Source: Brevibacillus sedimenti
GTDB taxonomy: Bacteria > Bacillota > Bacilli > Brevibacillales > Brevibacillaceae
Reading direction: 5' to 3'
Length of the DNA: 64,000 bases
Assembly (NCBI RefSeq): GCF_020923495.1
Contig: NZ_CP064048.1
Location: forward strand, 2,977,001 to 3,041,000
This document shows positions 1 through 8,859 of this stretch, piece after piece. The notes beneath the pieces were generated by a model, which saw only the letters and a list, made by a program, of their open reading frames with translations, was not told where the DNA came from and searched no databases. A program made the translations under genes and the position numbers. Positions within the stretch are counted from its first letter, which is position 1. Each line of letters opens with the position of its first letter.

Positions 1-2
1 GC

Positions 3-719
3 ATCCTGCAGGCGCGTGACGAGTCGGCGCAGCCGCTGCCTCCGGACTTGCTGAAACTGCCGACGCGCAAGCTGGACAGCGAGACACTGCGGGAGATGGC
101 CAGCCTCTATGAATCGTTGGGCAACTATCACCGCGCCCAGGTGTGCTACCACTTTTTGGTAGAGCGATTTCCTCGCGAAGGGTGGGCGTGGCACGGATTG
201 GCCTGGAACACCTGGTTAATCGCCGGCACGCGGCGGGCGCTGACCCTGATGAAAAAAGCGATCAGCCTAGCGCCGGACAATCCCGACTTTACCTTCAGCT
301 ACGGCTGGATGCTGCTGTTTGACGGCCGGGTGGACGACGCGCTGGCGACGTTTCGCTCGATCCTAAGCAACCAGCGGGATCACCGGCTGGCCCAGTCCGG
401 ACTGATCACCGCATACGAGCGGCTGGGGGACACGCTGACAGCCAAGCGATTGGCCGCGCCGTTTACCGAGGACGGTGATCCGTATATTCGTTCGCTCGGG
501 TATTACCATCTCGGCCGGATTGCCGTTGCGGAGGAGAATTGGCGGCTGGCGGAGCACTATTTTCGACGGGTGCTTCCCCACAGCGGCCACTTTCAGGAAA
601 TTCCGCTCTACCTGCAGTTGTGCGCCGCCAAACTTGGGGGACCGACGGTCGCCAGCGAGCTTTTGCAGCCGGAGACAGTGACCGGAGCAGGAATATGTAC
701 GGACGCTGCCGAATGCTAG
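3..719 (+). CDS. TPR-repeat protein, 5'-truncated by window edge
   Basis: The reading frame is already open at base 3, so the true start lies upstream of the window; only the C-terminal 238 codons are present. The protein has the helix-turn-helix pattern of tetratricopeptide repeats, for example SLYESLGNYHRAQVCYHFL, then WHGLAWNTWL and YYHLGRIAVAEENWRLAEHYF, with the usual Trp/Leu/Gly/Tyr/Ala spacing of about 34 residues. TPR proteins are protein-interaction scaffolds; no enzymatic motif is visible. It ends 46 bases before dinG and may be cotranscribed with it. The specific partner cannot be inferred. Confidence 0.75.
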   Translation: MLQARDESAQPLPPDLLKLPTRKLDSETLREMASLYESLGNYHRAQVCYHFLVERFPREGWAWHGLAWNTWLIAGTRRALTLMKKAISLAPDNPDFTFSYGWMLLFDGRVDDALATFRSILSNQRDHRLAQSGLITAYERLGDTLTAKRLAAPFTEDGDPYIRSLGYYHLGRIAVAEENWRLAEHYFRRVLPHSGHFQEIPLYLQLCAAKLGGPTVASELLQPETVTGAGICTDAAEC

Positions 720-765
720 GGAAGCGGACGCCCTACTGTCCGCGCACGTACGAGGTGACAAGAGA

Positions 766-3648
766 TTGAATCGTTTTATCGTCGTAGACTTTGAGACAAC
801 GGGAAGCCACCCGCGGCAGGGGGACAGCATCATCCAGATTGGCGCCGTCGCCATCGACGACGGGCAGATTACGGAGAGCTACTCCACCCTGATCAATCCC
901 GGGCAGCCGATCCCGCCGTTTATTACGCAGTTGACCGGCATCACAGACGACATGGTGGCAGATGCCCCCTCGCTGGAGGAAGCGCTCCCCAGGTTCCTGC
1001 GCATGCTGGAGGGGCGGGCTTTTGTCGCTCACAATGCCGCATTTGACCTGCAATTTTTGCAAGAAGCCCTGCTGAGCCAGGGCTATTATACGTTTGACGG
1101 ATATGTGCTGGACACGGTGGAATTGTCCCGCTTTTTGATGCCGATGCAAAACAGCTACCGCCTGGGGGAATTGGCCGATGACCTGCAGATCGAACACGAC
1201 CGTCCGCATCAGGCGGACAGCGACGCGTTGGCGACGGCCAGGCTGTTTTTGCATCTGTTGGACATCCTGCGCCAACTTCCGTTGGTGACGGTGCAGCGGC
1301 TGCAAATGCTCGTTTCGTCGTTTCGCACTGACATCGACGTGCTGCTGCGCCACATTGAGATGGAAAAGCTGGCGGAGGTGCCGCTTTTGGATGAATCCGG
1401 CACCAGGGCAGACGAGTCAAAGCTGTGGGACGTGTACCGCCAGCTTGCCCTGCGCAAACGGGACGGACGTGCCAAGGTGCCGCTTGCCCGGTCCGACGCG
1501 CCGACAAAACCGTTTGCCGAGTTGCTGGAGCAGATGCTGGATGAACAGGCGGCGCTGGGGCGCAACCTGCCTGGCTATCAGCGGCGGGAAGCGCAGGAAG
1601 CGATGATGCGCGCGATCCATGACGCGATGAGCGATGGTGCCCATCTGCTGGTGGAAGCGGGGACCGGGACCGGCAAATCGCTCGCCTACCTGCTGCCCAG
1701 CATCGTGTGGGCCAAACAGAATCGTGAACCCGTGGTGATCAGCACGCACACCATCCACCTGCAGGAGCAGTTGTTTCATAAGGACATCCCTGCACTGAAA
1801 CAATCGCTGCCGTTTGACTTTACCGCCGCCACGCTGAAGGGGCGGGGCAATTATCTCTGCTTGCGCAAGTTTGAACAAAGCCTGGAGGAACCCGTGGAGG
1901 GAAACAGTCAGGAACTGCGCCTGGTTAAAGGGCAAATGCTCATCTGGCTGACCCAGACGGAAACGGGCGATGTGGAAGAGCTGAGCCTGCCCGCCACCGG
2001 ACAGTTGTACTGGCAGCAGGTGAACAGCGATGCCGCTTCCTGCCTGCACAGAAACTGCCCGTGGTTCAGCCGCTGCTACTATTTCCAGGCCCGGGAGCGG
2101 GCGCGGGACGCGGACATCCTGATCGTCAACCACGCGCTTTTAATCAGCGATTTGCAGGCAGACAGCCGGATCCTGCCGCCGTATGAGACGGCAGTAATCG
2201 ACGAGGCGCACCATCTGGAAGAGATCGCTACCGCTCATCTCGGCAAGCAGTTGTCCACAGCAGGAATGATGTTCCTCCTGGATCGGGCGGCAACGGAAGA
2301 AGGCAGCCTTGTGCGCCGCTTCACCGCCGAACTGCTGGATTGGCAGGCGGATGAGGGGGGCAGAGTCGCGGAGATCCTGGAAGAGATGGACGGGCTGTTG
2401 CCCGCGCTGCGCGAAAAGGCGTTGCAGTTGACTCAGCTGCTGTACAAATGGGCGGCGGATCGGGGAGAGGAGACGACCGATACCGGGCATGAAACCGTGC
2501 GGTACCGCAAGGAGTCGTTTTCCGGCCGACACGAGCGGATTCGCAGAGCGGCGCGCCGGGTGATCGATGCCCTCACGTCGTACACCGCTTTGATCGACCG
2601 CCTGCTTGCGTGCATCCCCGCCGACGAAAAACCGCCGTATGAGCTGCGCAGCTTGCGGACGGATGTGTCCGGCCTGGTGGACGAACTTCAGGAAACGGCC
2701 GAACTGCTTCACTTTTTTTTGCTGGAACCGGACACGGCGTACGTCTGCTGGATGGAAGTGGAGGCCCGCACTCCGCGCAAGCACGTCTATTTGCACGCCG
2801 CACCGCTAAACGTCGCCGATGTGCTTGCCCATCCGCTGTTTGCCGCAAAACGCAGTCTGATTCTCACCTCGGCCACCTTGACGGTGAAGAACAGCTTTAC
2901 CTACATGATCGAGCGGTTTGGCCTGGACCGGCTGCCGGAGGAGAAGGTCCGCACCCTGACCCTGCCCTCCCCGTTTGCCTATGAGGAACAGGGACTGCTG
3001 TTCATCCCTTCTGATTTTCCCACCCCGGGAAAAGAAAGCGACGAACACTACATGGAAGCAGTCGTGCAGGGCTGCCTGGACGTGATCCGCGCCGCCGGTG
3101 GTCGAACACTGATCCTGTTTACGTCTCACTCGATGCTCCGCCAGGTATACCAGATGATGAAGGAGCAGTTGACGGACGAGCCATACACCCTGCTTGGCCA
3201 CGGCATTGACAGCAGCAACCGCAGCAAGCTGGTCCGGCTGTTCCAACAGCTGGAACATAGCGTGCTGCTGGGGACCAGCAGCTTTTGGGAAGGCGTGGAC
3301 ATCCCCGGCGAAGCGCTCAGCTGCCTGGTCATCGTGCGGCTTCCCTTTACGCCGCCCAACCATCCTGTATATCAGGGGAGAGCGGAGCAGTTGAAAGCAG
3401 TCGGGAAAAACGCCTTCATGTCGCTGGCTCTGCCGCAAGCAGTGATCCAGTTCAAGCAGGGCGTCGGCCGGCTGATCCGGCATCATTTGGATCGCGGCGT
3501 CGTGGTCGTGTTTGACGCACGCATCATCGAGTCACGCTACGGCCGGGCGTTTTTGCAATCCCTGCCGCCGTTTCAGGTGCAGACGGGCACCTGGCCGGAG
3601 CTCCGTGAACGGATCGGTCCGTTTCTGGCCCAAGAGACCGGCACGTAA
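766..3648 (+). CDS. dinG: DinG-type 3'-5' exonuclease / XPD-family helicase
   Basis: 960 residues with two modules. Residues 1-170 are a DEDDh exonuclease domain (VVDFETTG at 6-13, HNAAFD, and HQADSDA with the catalytic His-x4-Asp). The C-terminal part is an XPD/DinG helicase: Walker A GTGTGKS near residue 300 and the DEAH box VIDEAHH. Four cysteines (365, 426, 431, 437) fall between the two motifs with C-x4-C-x5-C spacing, as for the 4Fe-4S ligands of E. coli DinG. The start is TTG with GAGGTGA 8 bases upstream. Predicted role is DNA repair or removal of R-loops and structured DNA in the cytoplasm. In B. subtilis it also lies just upstream of tseB-asnS-dnaD. Confidence 0.93.
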   Translation: MNRFIVVDFETTGSHPRQGDSIIQIGAVAIDDGQITESYSTLINPGQPIPPFITQLTGITDDMVADAPSLEEALPRFLRMLEGRAFVAHNAAFDLQFLQEALLSQGYYTFDGYVLDTVELSRFLMPMQNSYRLGELADDLQIEHDRPHQADSDALATARLFLHLLDILRQLPLVTVQRLQMLVSSFRTDIDVLLRHIEMEKLAEVPLLDESGTRADESKLWDVYRQLALRKRDGRAKVPLARSDAPTKPFAELLEQMLDEQAALGRNLPGYQRREAQEAMMRAIHDAMSDGAHLLVEAGTGTGKSLAYLLPSIVWAKQNREPVVISTHTIHLQEQLFHKDIPALKQSLPFDFTAATLKGRGNYLCLRKFEQSLEEPVEGNSQELRLVKGQMLIWLTQTETGDVEELSLPATGQLYWQQVNSDAASCLHRNCPWFSRCYYFQARERARDADILIVNHALLISDLQADSRILPPYETAVIDEAHHLEEIATAHLGKQLSTAGMMFLLDRAATEEGSLVRRFTAELLDWQADEGGRVAEILEEMDGLLPALREKALQLTQLLYKWAADRGEETTDTGHETVRYRKESFSGRHERIRRAARRVIDALTSYTALIDRLLACIPADEKPPYELRSLRTDVSGLVDELQETAELLHFFLLEPDTAYVCWMEVEARTPRKHVYLHAAPLNVADVLAHPLFAAKRSLILTSATLTVKNSFTYMIERFGLDRLPEEKVRTLTLPSPFAYEEQGLLFIPSDFPTPGKESDEHYMEAVVQGCLDVIRAAGGRTLILFTSHSMLRQVYQMMKEQLTDEPYTLLGHGIDSSNRSKLVRLFQQLEHSVLLGTSSFWEGVDIPGEALSCLVIVRLPFTPPNHPVYQGRAEQLKAVGKNAFMSLALPQAVIQFKQGVGRLIRHHLDRGVVVVFDARIIESRYGRAFLQSLPPFQVQTGTWPELRERIGPFLAQETGT

Positions 3649-3738
3649 CGAAAGGCGTTGAGCGCCGGTCTGCATGCAATCCTGGCGAGGCTCATAAAAT
3701 GAAGCAATAGTCTCGCAGGGATTTAGGTGATAGAATAA

Positions 3739-4632
3739 ATGCTGGGGATTACGCGTAAGGCTTGTTGGCTGCTGCTGTGCGTCGTGCTGTTCGCCGGCTG
3801 TTCGATCGACAGTCATTTGCAGAACGCGGTGAAGGTGGAGGACCCCTACGCCAGCGACGACGAACGCGAATTTGTCGGGCTGGTGATCCACTTTCTCGCC
3901 CTGCCGCATGGCGAGAGCACGCTGATCCGACTGCCAAGCGGAAAGACCATGCTGGTCGACACGGGAAGCGCGGAAGACTGGCCCGTCTTGTTTGGCTTGT
4001 TGTCCGAGCAAAAACTGACGCGGCTGGACTACGTCGTCGTGACCAACGATCAGCCGGAACAAGCGGGAGGCTTTGCCTTCCTCAGTGACCGGATGCTGGT
4101 GGATACGGTCATTCTGCCCCGTCTGATCGAGCCGTCGATTCGCGGGTTTGTCCCGCTCAAAGGGGACAAGAAGCTGTTGCCCGTCGCGGACGGCGACGCG
4201 ATCAGACTGGACAACGACGTGGTGTTGGACGTGCTTCATCCCAGCGAACCGCTGTTTTTGTCTCCGCAGGACAATTCCCTGGTATTCCGGCTGCGACACG
4301 GCCAGCTTCGCTTTCTCTTCGCCAGCGCCATCAATGAAAAGGCGGAAGAGCGCCTATTGGAGCAGTACGGCGGGCAGTTGAAGGCGGAAGTGCTGAAGGT
4401 GGCCGACCAGGGGAGAAATCAGGCCTCTTCCCAGCCGTTTCTCTCCAAGGTGGACCCGCAGGTGGCAGTCATTCTGACCGGCAAGTCCCGAAACGAGCTG
4501 AAAGACAGCCAGGAGGAAGTGCTGGAACGACTGGGCGAATCATGGGCGGAGACCTTCATCACCAGCCAGCACGGCACGATCACGATTCTGTCCAACGGCC
4601 GCGATTACCGTGTCGTCAAGCGAAAAACGTAA
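3739..4632 (+). CDS. ComEC/Rec2-like metallo-beta-lactamase-fold lipoprotein without metal ligands
   Basis: 297 residues beginning with a lipoprotein signal (hydrophobic helix then LFAGC lipobox, Cys near residue 21). The rest follows the ComEC/Rec2 MBL template: GKTMLVDTGS, LDYVVVTND, NSLVFRLRHGQLRFLF, LKVADQG, VAVILTGK and the QHGTITI ending. The ligand motifs are all lost: the usual H-x-H-x-D-H is TNDQPEQ, TGD is ASA, and HHGS is DQGR. It is therefore probably a non-catalytic, outer-face binding protein; the role is unknown. AGGTGA precedes the ATG. It lies 17 bases upstream of rex and is probably cotranscribed with it. Confidence 0.8.
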   Translation: MLGITRKACWLLLCVVLFAGCSIDSHLQNAVKVEDPYASDDEREFVGLVIHFLALPHGESTLIRLPSGKTMLVDTGSAEDWPVLFGLLSEQKLTRLDYVVVTNDQPEQAGGFAFLSDRMLVDTVILPRLIEPSIRGFVPLKGDKKLLPVADGDAIRLDNDVVLDVLHPSEPLFLSPQDNSLVFRLRHGQLRFLFASAINEKAEERLLEQYGGQLKAEVLKVADQGRNQASSQPFLSKVDPQVAVILTGKSRNELKDSQEEVLERLGESWAETFITSQHGTITILSNGRDYRVVKRKT

Positions 4633-4649
4633 GGAGGGAGGACCGTACG

Positions 4650-5273
4650 GTGGCCAAAAGTGAAAAAATTTCAGAAGCGGTTGTTCGCCGTTTGCCGATC
4701 TATCTGCGCTATTTGAGCTATCTGCAGCAAGTGGGCGTGACGACGGTATCCTCCCAGCAGATGGGCAAAAATCTGGACATCAACCCCGCCCAAATCCGCA
4801 AAGATTTAGCCGCGTTCGGCGATTTCGGCAAAAAAGGCATCGGCTATGACGTCAACTACCTGGTGGAAAAAATCCGCCAGATTCTCAAACTGGATCAGGA
4901 AATCCGCGTCGCGCTCGTCGGCGCCGGCCATCTCGGCCATGCCATCAGCAATTACAATGCGTTCCTGAAGGATCAGATACGGATCGCGGCGATTTTTGAC
5001 AGCGATCCGGCCAAGCAGGGCAAGCAGATCGCAGGGATCACGATCCAGCCGTTGGAAGAGCTGAAAGAGACGGTGAAGGAGCGTCACATTCGCCTGGCGA
5101 TCATTACGGTCCCGGCTGCCGCCGCACAATCAGTGGCCGATCTCTTGATCGAGGCGGGGATCGAAGGCATTCTCAACTTCGCGCCGACGACCATTCGGAC
5201 GGAGAAAGAGGTGCGCATCCACTATGCGGATGTGACGTCCAGTCTGCAAAGCCTGGCTTATTATCTAACGTAA
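4650..5273 (+). CDS. rex: Redox-sensing transcriptional repressor Rex
   Basis: 207 residues, the usual Rex length. An N-terminal winged helix (RRLPIYLRYLSYL, then QIRKDLAAFGDFGKKGIGYDV) binds DNA, and a C-terminal Rossmann domain with VALVGAGHLGHAI binds NAD(H). The family represses fermentation and respiration genes when NADH/NAD+ is low and releases DNA as NADH rises. The GTG start at 4650 is chosen because GGAGGGAGG lies just upstream and the protein then begins AKSEKISEAVVRRLP as in homologues; an in-frame upstream extension to 4542 overlaps the preceding gene and is unlikely. I saw no clear Rex operator in the window. Confidence 0.95.
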   Translation: MAKSEKISEAVVRRLPIYLRYLSYLQQVGVTTVSSQQMGKNLDINPAQIRKDLAAFGDFGKKGIGYDVNYLVEKIRQILKLDQEIRVALVGAGHLGHAISNYNAFLKDQIRIAAIFDSDPAKQGKQIAGITIQPLEELKETVKERHIRLAIITVPAAAAQSVADLLIEAGIEGILNFAPTTIRTEKEVRIHYADVTSSLQSLAYYLT

Positions 5274-5288
5274 GAACGGAGTGGTACG

Positions 5289-6587
5289 ATGAAACAGACG
5301 ATCTTGACTCACGCCACCGTGATCACCGTAAACGAACAGAACGAAGTGATTCATGATGGGGCCGTCGCGTTTGCCGGCAGCACGATTACGTACGTTGGGC
5401 CGACGCCTGAGGATGTGTCCGGCTACGACGAGGTGATCGACCTGAAGGGCAACTACGTCCTGCCGGGCCTGATCAACACGCACGGCCATGCGGGCATGTC
5501 GCTGTTGCGCGGATACTCAGACGATCTGCCGCTGCAGCAGTGGCTCGAAGACAAAATGTGGCCGCTGGAAGCGCAGTTTACCGGCGACCATGTGAAATGG
5601 GGCACATACCTGTCGCTGATTGAAATGATTCGCACGGGGACGACAACGTTTGTCGACATGTACGACCACATGGACGAAGTGGCGAAAGCTGTGGAAGCAA
5701 CCGGGATGCGCGCCCGGCTGTGCCGCGGCATGATCGGCCTCTGCTCGGAGGAAGAGCGGGCGGCAAAACTTGAGGAGGCCACCGATTTTGCCAAAAACTG
5801 GCACAATCAGGCGGACGGCCGCATCACCACGATGCTTGCACCCCATGCGCCTTACACCTGCCCGCCGGAATTTATCATGCAAATTGTGGAACGGGCAGAA
5901 GAGCTTGCTTTGCCGATTCACATCCACATGTCGGAAACGAAGTGGGAAGTGGGGCAAAACGAGCAGGATTATGGCCTTCGTCCGGTCGCCCACCTGGAAA
6001 AACTGGGCGTGTTCCGCCGTCCGACGCTGGTAGCACATGCCGTCCATTTGACGGATGAAGAAATAGATGTATTGGCAAACTATCAGGTGAAAGTCTCCCA
6101 CAATGTGGTGAGCAACCTGAAGCTGGCCAGCGGCGTGGCGCCGGTTCCCAAAATGTTGGCGAAGGGGATCAGCGTTTCGCTGGGTACAGACAGCACCGCC
6201 AGCAACAACAACCTGAACCTGTTTGAAGAGTTGAAGCTGGCTGCCATTCTGCACAAGGGAGTGAGCTACGATCCCGTTGCCGTTCCGGCGGAAGAAGCGC
6301 TGCGCATGGCTACCCGCTACGGGGCGGATGGCGTGTTCCAGCCGGATGCGCTGGGGTCGATTGAGACTGGCAAGCAGGCCGACCTGATCGTCCTGGACAG
6401 CCATCAGGCCCATTTCCATCCCGCTCACAACCCGGTCTCCCACGTGGTGTATGCGGCCAATGGCCGGGACGTGACCGACACGATCGTGGCCGGCCGGTTC
6501 CTGATGCGCAACCGCGAGCTGTTGACTGTGGACGAGGAGCGCGTGATTTTTGAAGCAAACCGCGTGTTCCAAACGCTGAAACGGTAA
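5289..6587 (+). CDS. mtaD: Amidohydrolase: 5-methylthioadenosine / S-adenosylhomocysteine deaminase
   Basis: 432 residues, typical for the MTA/SAH deaminase branch of the amidohydrolase superfamily. Metal-binding motifs are visible: NTHGHAGMSLLRG near residue 63, HIHMSET near 210, HAVHLTDEE near 240 and GTDSTASNNNLNLFEEL near 300. The family deaminates methylthioadenosine or S-adenosylhomocysteine to the inosyl compound in the cytoplasm, feeding methionine and SAM salvage. The start follows GGAGTGG. It sits 15 bases after rex and may share its transcript, ending at the hairpin at 6591-6617. Confidence 0.88.
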   Translation: MKQTILTHATVITVNEQNEVIHDGAVAFAGSTITYVGPTPEDVSGYDEVIDLKGNYVLPGLINTHGHAGMSLLRGYSDDLPLQQWLEDKMWPLEAQFTGDHVKWGTYLSLIEMIRTGTTTFVDMYDHMDEVAKAVEATGMRARLCRGMIGLCSEEERAAKLEEATDFAKNWHNQADGRITTMLAPHAPYTCPPEFIMQIVERAEELALPIHIHMSETKWEVGQNEQDYGLRPVAHLEKLGVFRRPTLVAHAVHLTDEEIDVLANYQVKVSHNVVSNLKLASGVAPVPKMLAKGISVSLGTDSTASNNNLNLFEELKLAAILHKGVSYDPVAVPAEEALRMATRYGADGVFQPDALGSIETGKQADLIVLDSHQAHFHPAHNPVSHVVYAANGRDVTDTIVAGRFLMRNRELLTVDEERVIFEANRVFQTLKR

Positions 6588-6590
6588 AAG

Positions 6591-6617
6591 TCTCCTGTCA
6601 GGGCAAGTGACAGGAGA
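6591..6617. terminator. Hairpin between convergent mtaD and a small minus-strand ORF
   Basis: A perfect 10-bp inverted repeat (TCTCCTGTCA / TGACAGGAGA) with a 7-base loop starts 4 bases after the mtaD stop. There is no T-tract on the plus side; on the minus side the stem is followed by ACTTTTACC. It fits a weak bidirectional terminator between convergent genes. Confidence 0.5.
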
Positions 6618-6669
6618 AGGGGAGCGTAGGTGTAGGTAGGGGAAGTTTTGTTTGGACGCCATGCCACGC

Positions 6670-6831
6670 TCATTTTTTCCACACGTCCGTAAGCGGGGCG
6701 TGGCGGAACTTAAGTGTGGGCGAGTGGGTCAAGGTTCTCAGCGGCGACGACAACGCTGCCCAGGAGACGCGGTATTCCTGGAGCAGATACCCTAGCACGT
6801 CAGGAGATGTCGTTCGTTGCGACGGTTTCAC
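6670..6831 (-). CDS. Small 53-aa protein of unknown function
   Basis: A short minus-strand frame starting with GTG (VKPSQRTTSPDVLGYLLQEY...) preceded by AGGAGGTGAG with 7-base spacing, one of the best ribosome sites in the window. It fills an otherwise gene-free 377-base gap between mtaD and the next plus-strand gene, and the 6591-6617 hairpin lies downstream of it. The product is basic, has no signal or membrane segment, and contains two Trp. I do not recognise the family. The evidence is the ribosome site and position only; a longer upstream in-frame extension would run antisense into the next gene and is unlikely. Confidence 0.45.
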   Translation of the reverse strand: MKPSQRTTSPDVLGYLLQEYRVSWAALSSPLRTLTHSPTLKFRHAPLTDVWKK

Positions 6832-6964
6832 GCGCTCACCTCCTCGGGGTGTATCTGTAGTATGACCGGGACGACCGGGGGTATGTTTAGCAAGTTTTCC
6901 GTAGCGTTCTAAAACCTTCCCGCCGCACATAGGGTAAGGAAAAACGGGACAGGAGGGGAAGGAC

Positions 6965-7648
6965 ATGTACGTCCGGCCCAAGCAGCTCTGGTGGCTGATC
7001 CCTGTTTTTCTCGGCCTGTTTTTCCTTGGCGTGTCGCTGGGGGCACTGCACAACCGGCACGACGGGAAGGTGACCATCATGGCGGAGGCGGAACGTGCGG
7101 AAGCGGATCGGACGGTCGTGGCCGCTCTCTTGGACCAGCTCACCGGGCAACAGGAGAGGCCGTTTGAAGTATTGCTCAAAGATCACGTCCTGAGCGGACG
7201 CTACCAGGGACAGCAGTTTCAAGTAAGCGGGGAGTTTGACGGTCACCACATGGAACTTAGGCGAAGCGGACAGGATGTCAGCGTGAGCGTGGACGGCCAG
7301 GTGCAGGACCACACAGCGCTGCCCTATGCCCTGTTTACGCCCCACGAGCATGCGGCACTGTTGAAAGCTCACCTGCACTCGGTCACGCCGCTGGCCGTGT
7401 CGGACCCCTCCAACCGGGCGTGGCAGGGGTACCGCTTGTCCATCCCGGCTGAAGAGGTCAGCTCGCTTTTGGCGACGTGGCTGGGACCGTCATTTCCCAT
7501 CCAGGAGGCGGAAATGGCCCGCCAGATTTCCGTGGATTACCATGTGTGGTACGATGGTGCGACACGGGAATTGCGGCAGTTGGACGTACTGCTGCAAATG
7601 AAGACACCGGCCGGCACGAAGCAGGACCAGCTTCGCTTCCGGCTGTAA
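6965..7648 (+). CDS. Membrane-anchored protein of unknown function
   Basis: 227 residues with one N-terminal membrane anchor (roughly residues 8-27, LWWLIPVFLGLFFLGVSLGA) followed by a soluble, probably extracytoplasmic, beta-rich domain. The ATG is preceded by AGGAGGGGAAGGAC. No catalytic motif is visible and I do not recognise the family. It lies 28 bases upstream of tseB and has the same one-anchor layout, so a cell-envelope role is a reasonable guess. Confidence 0.7.
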   Translation: MYVRPKQLWWLIPVFLGLFFLGVSLGALHNRHDGKVTIMAEAERAEADRTVVAALLDQLTGQQERPFEVLLKDHVLSGRYQGQQFQVSGEFDGHHMELRRSGQDVSVSVDGQVQDHTALPYALFTPHEHAALLKAHLHSVTPLAVSDPSNRAWQGYRLSIPAEEVSSLLATWLGPSFPIQEAEMARQISVDYHVWYDGATRELRQLDVLLQMKTPAGTKQDQLRFRL

Positions 7649-7676
7649 CGTATGGAGGATAAAGGGGATTGTCATT

Positions 7677-8156
7677 GTGTTGGTACGAATCATAATAGGG
7701 GCTGTAGCCGTTTGTCTGGTGGTCACCCTGGGTGCCGCCTATCACTTGACGTCCACGGTCGTGGGCAAACGGCACGACTTCGAAGACCAGGTGCGGCAGT
7801 GGGTACAGGAACGGACGACGATCACCGAGATCGATGTGATTGACGAGTACCGCAGCAAAGAGTCCTACGCCGTCGTGCTGGGCAAAAACAAGGTCGGAAC
7901 ACCGGTAGTCGCATGGTTGACCGCCGACAAGGCCGTGTTTGACACGATGGACAGGGCGGTCAGCCGGGAAAGTGTCGAAGAGGCAGTCAAAAAAGGCTTT
8001 CCCGATGCGCGTGTGCTGCACATCGTCCCGGGGTTGGACGAAAACAGCCGCTTCTGGGAAGTCACCCTGCAGGATCGTGACGGCCGCTTTCACTATCTCC
8101 ACTACGACCTGTTCAGCGGCAAGCTGCTCACCTCTTACATCGTCTCGCCGGCGTAG
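7677..8156 (+). CDS. tseB: TseB (YpmB)-like cell-wall elongation regulator, PepSY-like
   Basis: 159 residues: an N-terminal membrane anchor (about residues 5-22), then a domain resembling B. subtilis YpmB/TseB, including KNKVGTPVVAWLTADKAVFD, GFPDARVLHIVPGLDE and FHYLHYDLFSGKLL. TseB is reported to interact with PBP2A and influence cell elongation and wall synthesis. Its position between dinG and asnS-dnaD matches B. subtilis ypmB. The start codon is GTG at 7677 with AAGGGGAT upstream. Unlike B. subtilis, aspB does not follow; a terminator comes directly after. Confidence 0.85.
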   Translation: MLVRIIIGAVAVCLVVTLGAAYHLTSTVVGKRHDFEDQVRQWVQERTTITEIDVIDEYRSKESYAVVLGKNKVGTPVVAWLTADKAVFDTMDRAVSRESVEEAVKKGFPDARVLHIVPGLDENSRFWEVTLQDRDGRFHYLHYDLFSGKLLTSYIVSPA

Positions 8157-8185
8157 GCCGGATGCAGATGTACAGATGTACGCTC

Positions 8186-8219
8186 AAAAGGCCTTTTTCC
8201 AAGTGAAAAAGGCCTTTTT
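8186..8219 (+). terminator. Rho-independent terminator after tseB
   Basis: AAAAGGCCTTTTT and AAAAAGGCCTTTT form a long inverted repeat that ends in a T-run. It lies 30 bases after the tseB stop and separates it from the next transcription unit. Confidence 0.8.
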
Positions 8220-8278
8220 GCCGTTCTGCTCGGGGCCGGGTATCCAACATCTGCATACAAAAAACGCTATACGGATGT

Positions 8279-8286
8279 GATATACT
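8279..8286 (+). promoter_or_regulatory. Extended -10 promoter element for the FtsH-like/repeat-protein module
   Basis: TGATATACT gives an extended -10 (TG-A-TATACT, hexamer 8281-8286) about 46 bases before the GTG start at 8332. No good -35 is visible. It fits a SigA start for the three-gene module downstream. Confidence 0.5.
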
Positions 8287-8331
8287 GGAACCGTTGACTG
8301 AGCGCACAATACAACAAAAGGGGGAGTAGCT

Positions 8332-8859
8332 GTGCAACTGCGAAAACGTGCAATTGGCCTCTCGCTGCTGGCGACGCTCACTCTCCTGTTCGGTGGTTGG
8401 TTTTTATACCAAAAAATGGAAGTGGAAACACCGCTTCGCACCCATATCGGACAGATGAAGTCAGCGGAACTGACGCACTTGGATGTTAGCAAGGATCGCA
8501 TTGAGATAAAGCTGCAAGTGACCCGCCCGGATTTGTTCCCGCAGGAATACCGCCGCTTGCTCCAGGAAACTGCCGACCTGGCTCGGGGCAAGACGGTGGA
8601 AGTTGACGTGGACAACGATTCGCAAGACCTGGAACAGATTTGGATGGATGGGTTATTTTCCTTTACGGAAGCGCTGGATTTGCATCAATACAGCCGCATT
8701 CCGCAGATGTTGACGGAGTGGAAGACCGCTCATCGGCTGGATGAAGCGTCCGCACTGATGGACGACCGCAACGTCTACGTCTACTTGAAAAAGGGGAAGG
8801 ACGACTTCTACGCGATCATTCCCCGTTCGGCCGGAAACGAGGTGACGATGCATGGGTAA
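8332..8859 (+). CDS. Single-pass membrane protein of unknown function, coupled to FtsH-like protease
   Basis: 175 residues with an N-terminal membrane segment (about residues 8-25) and a soluble tail rich in charged residues. The GTG start follows AAGGGGGAG. It overlaps the start of the FtsH-like protease gene by 8 bases, implying translational coupling, so it may be an adaptor, substrate or regulator of that protease. I do not recognise the family and no enzymatic motif is visible. Confidence 0.7.
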   Translation: MQLRKRAIGLSLLATLTLLFGGWFLYQKMEVETPLRTHIGQMKSAELTHLDVSKDRIEIKLQVTRPDLFPQEYRRLLQETADLARGKTVEVDVDNDSQDLEQIWMDGLFSFTEALDLHQYSRIPQMLTEWKTAHRLDEASALMDDRNVYVYLKKGKDDFYAIIPRSAGNEVTMHG

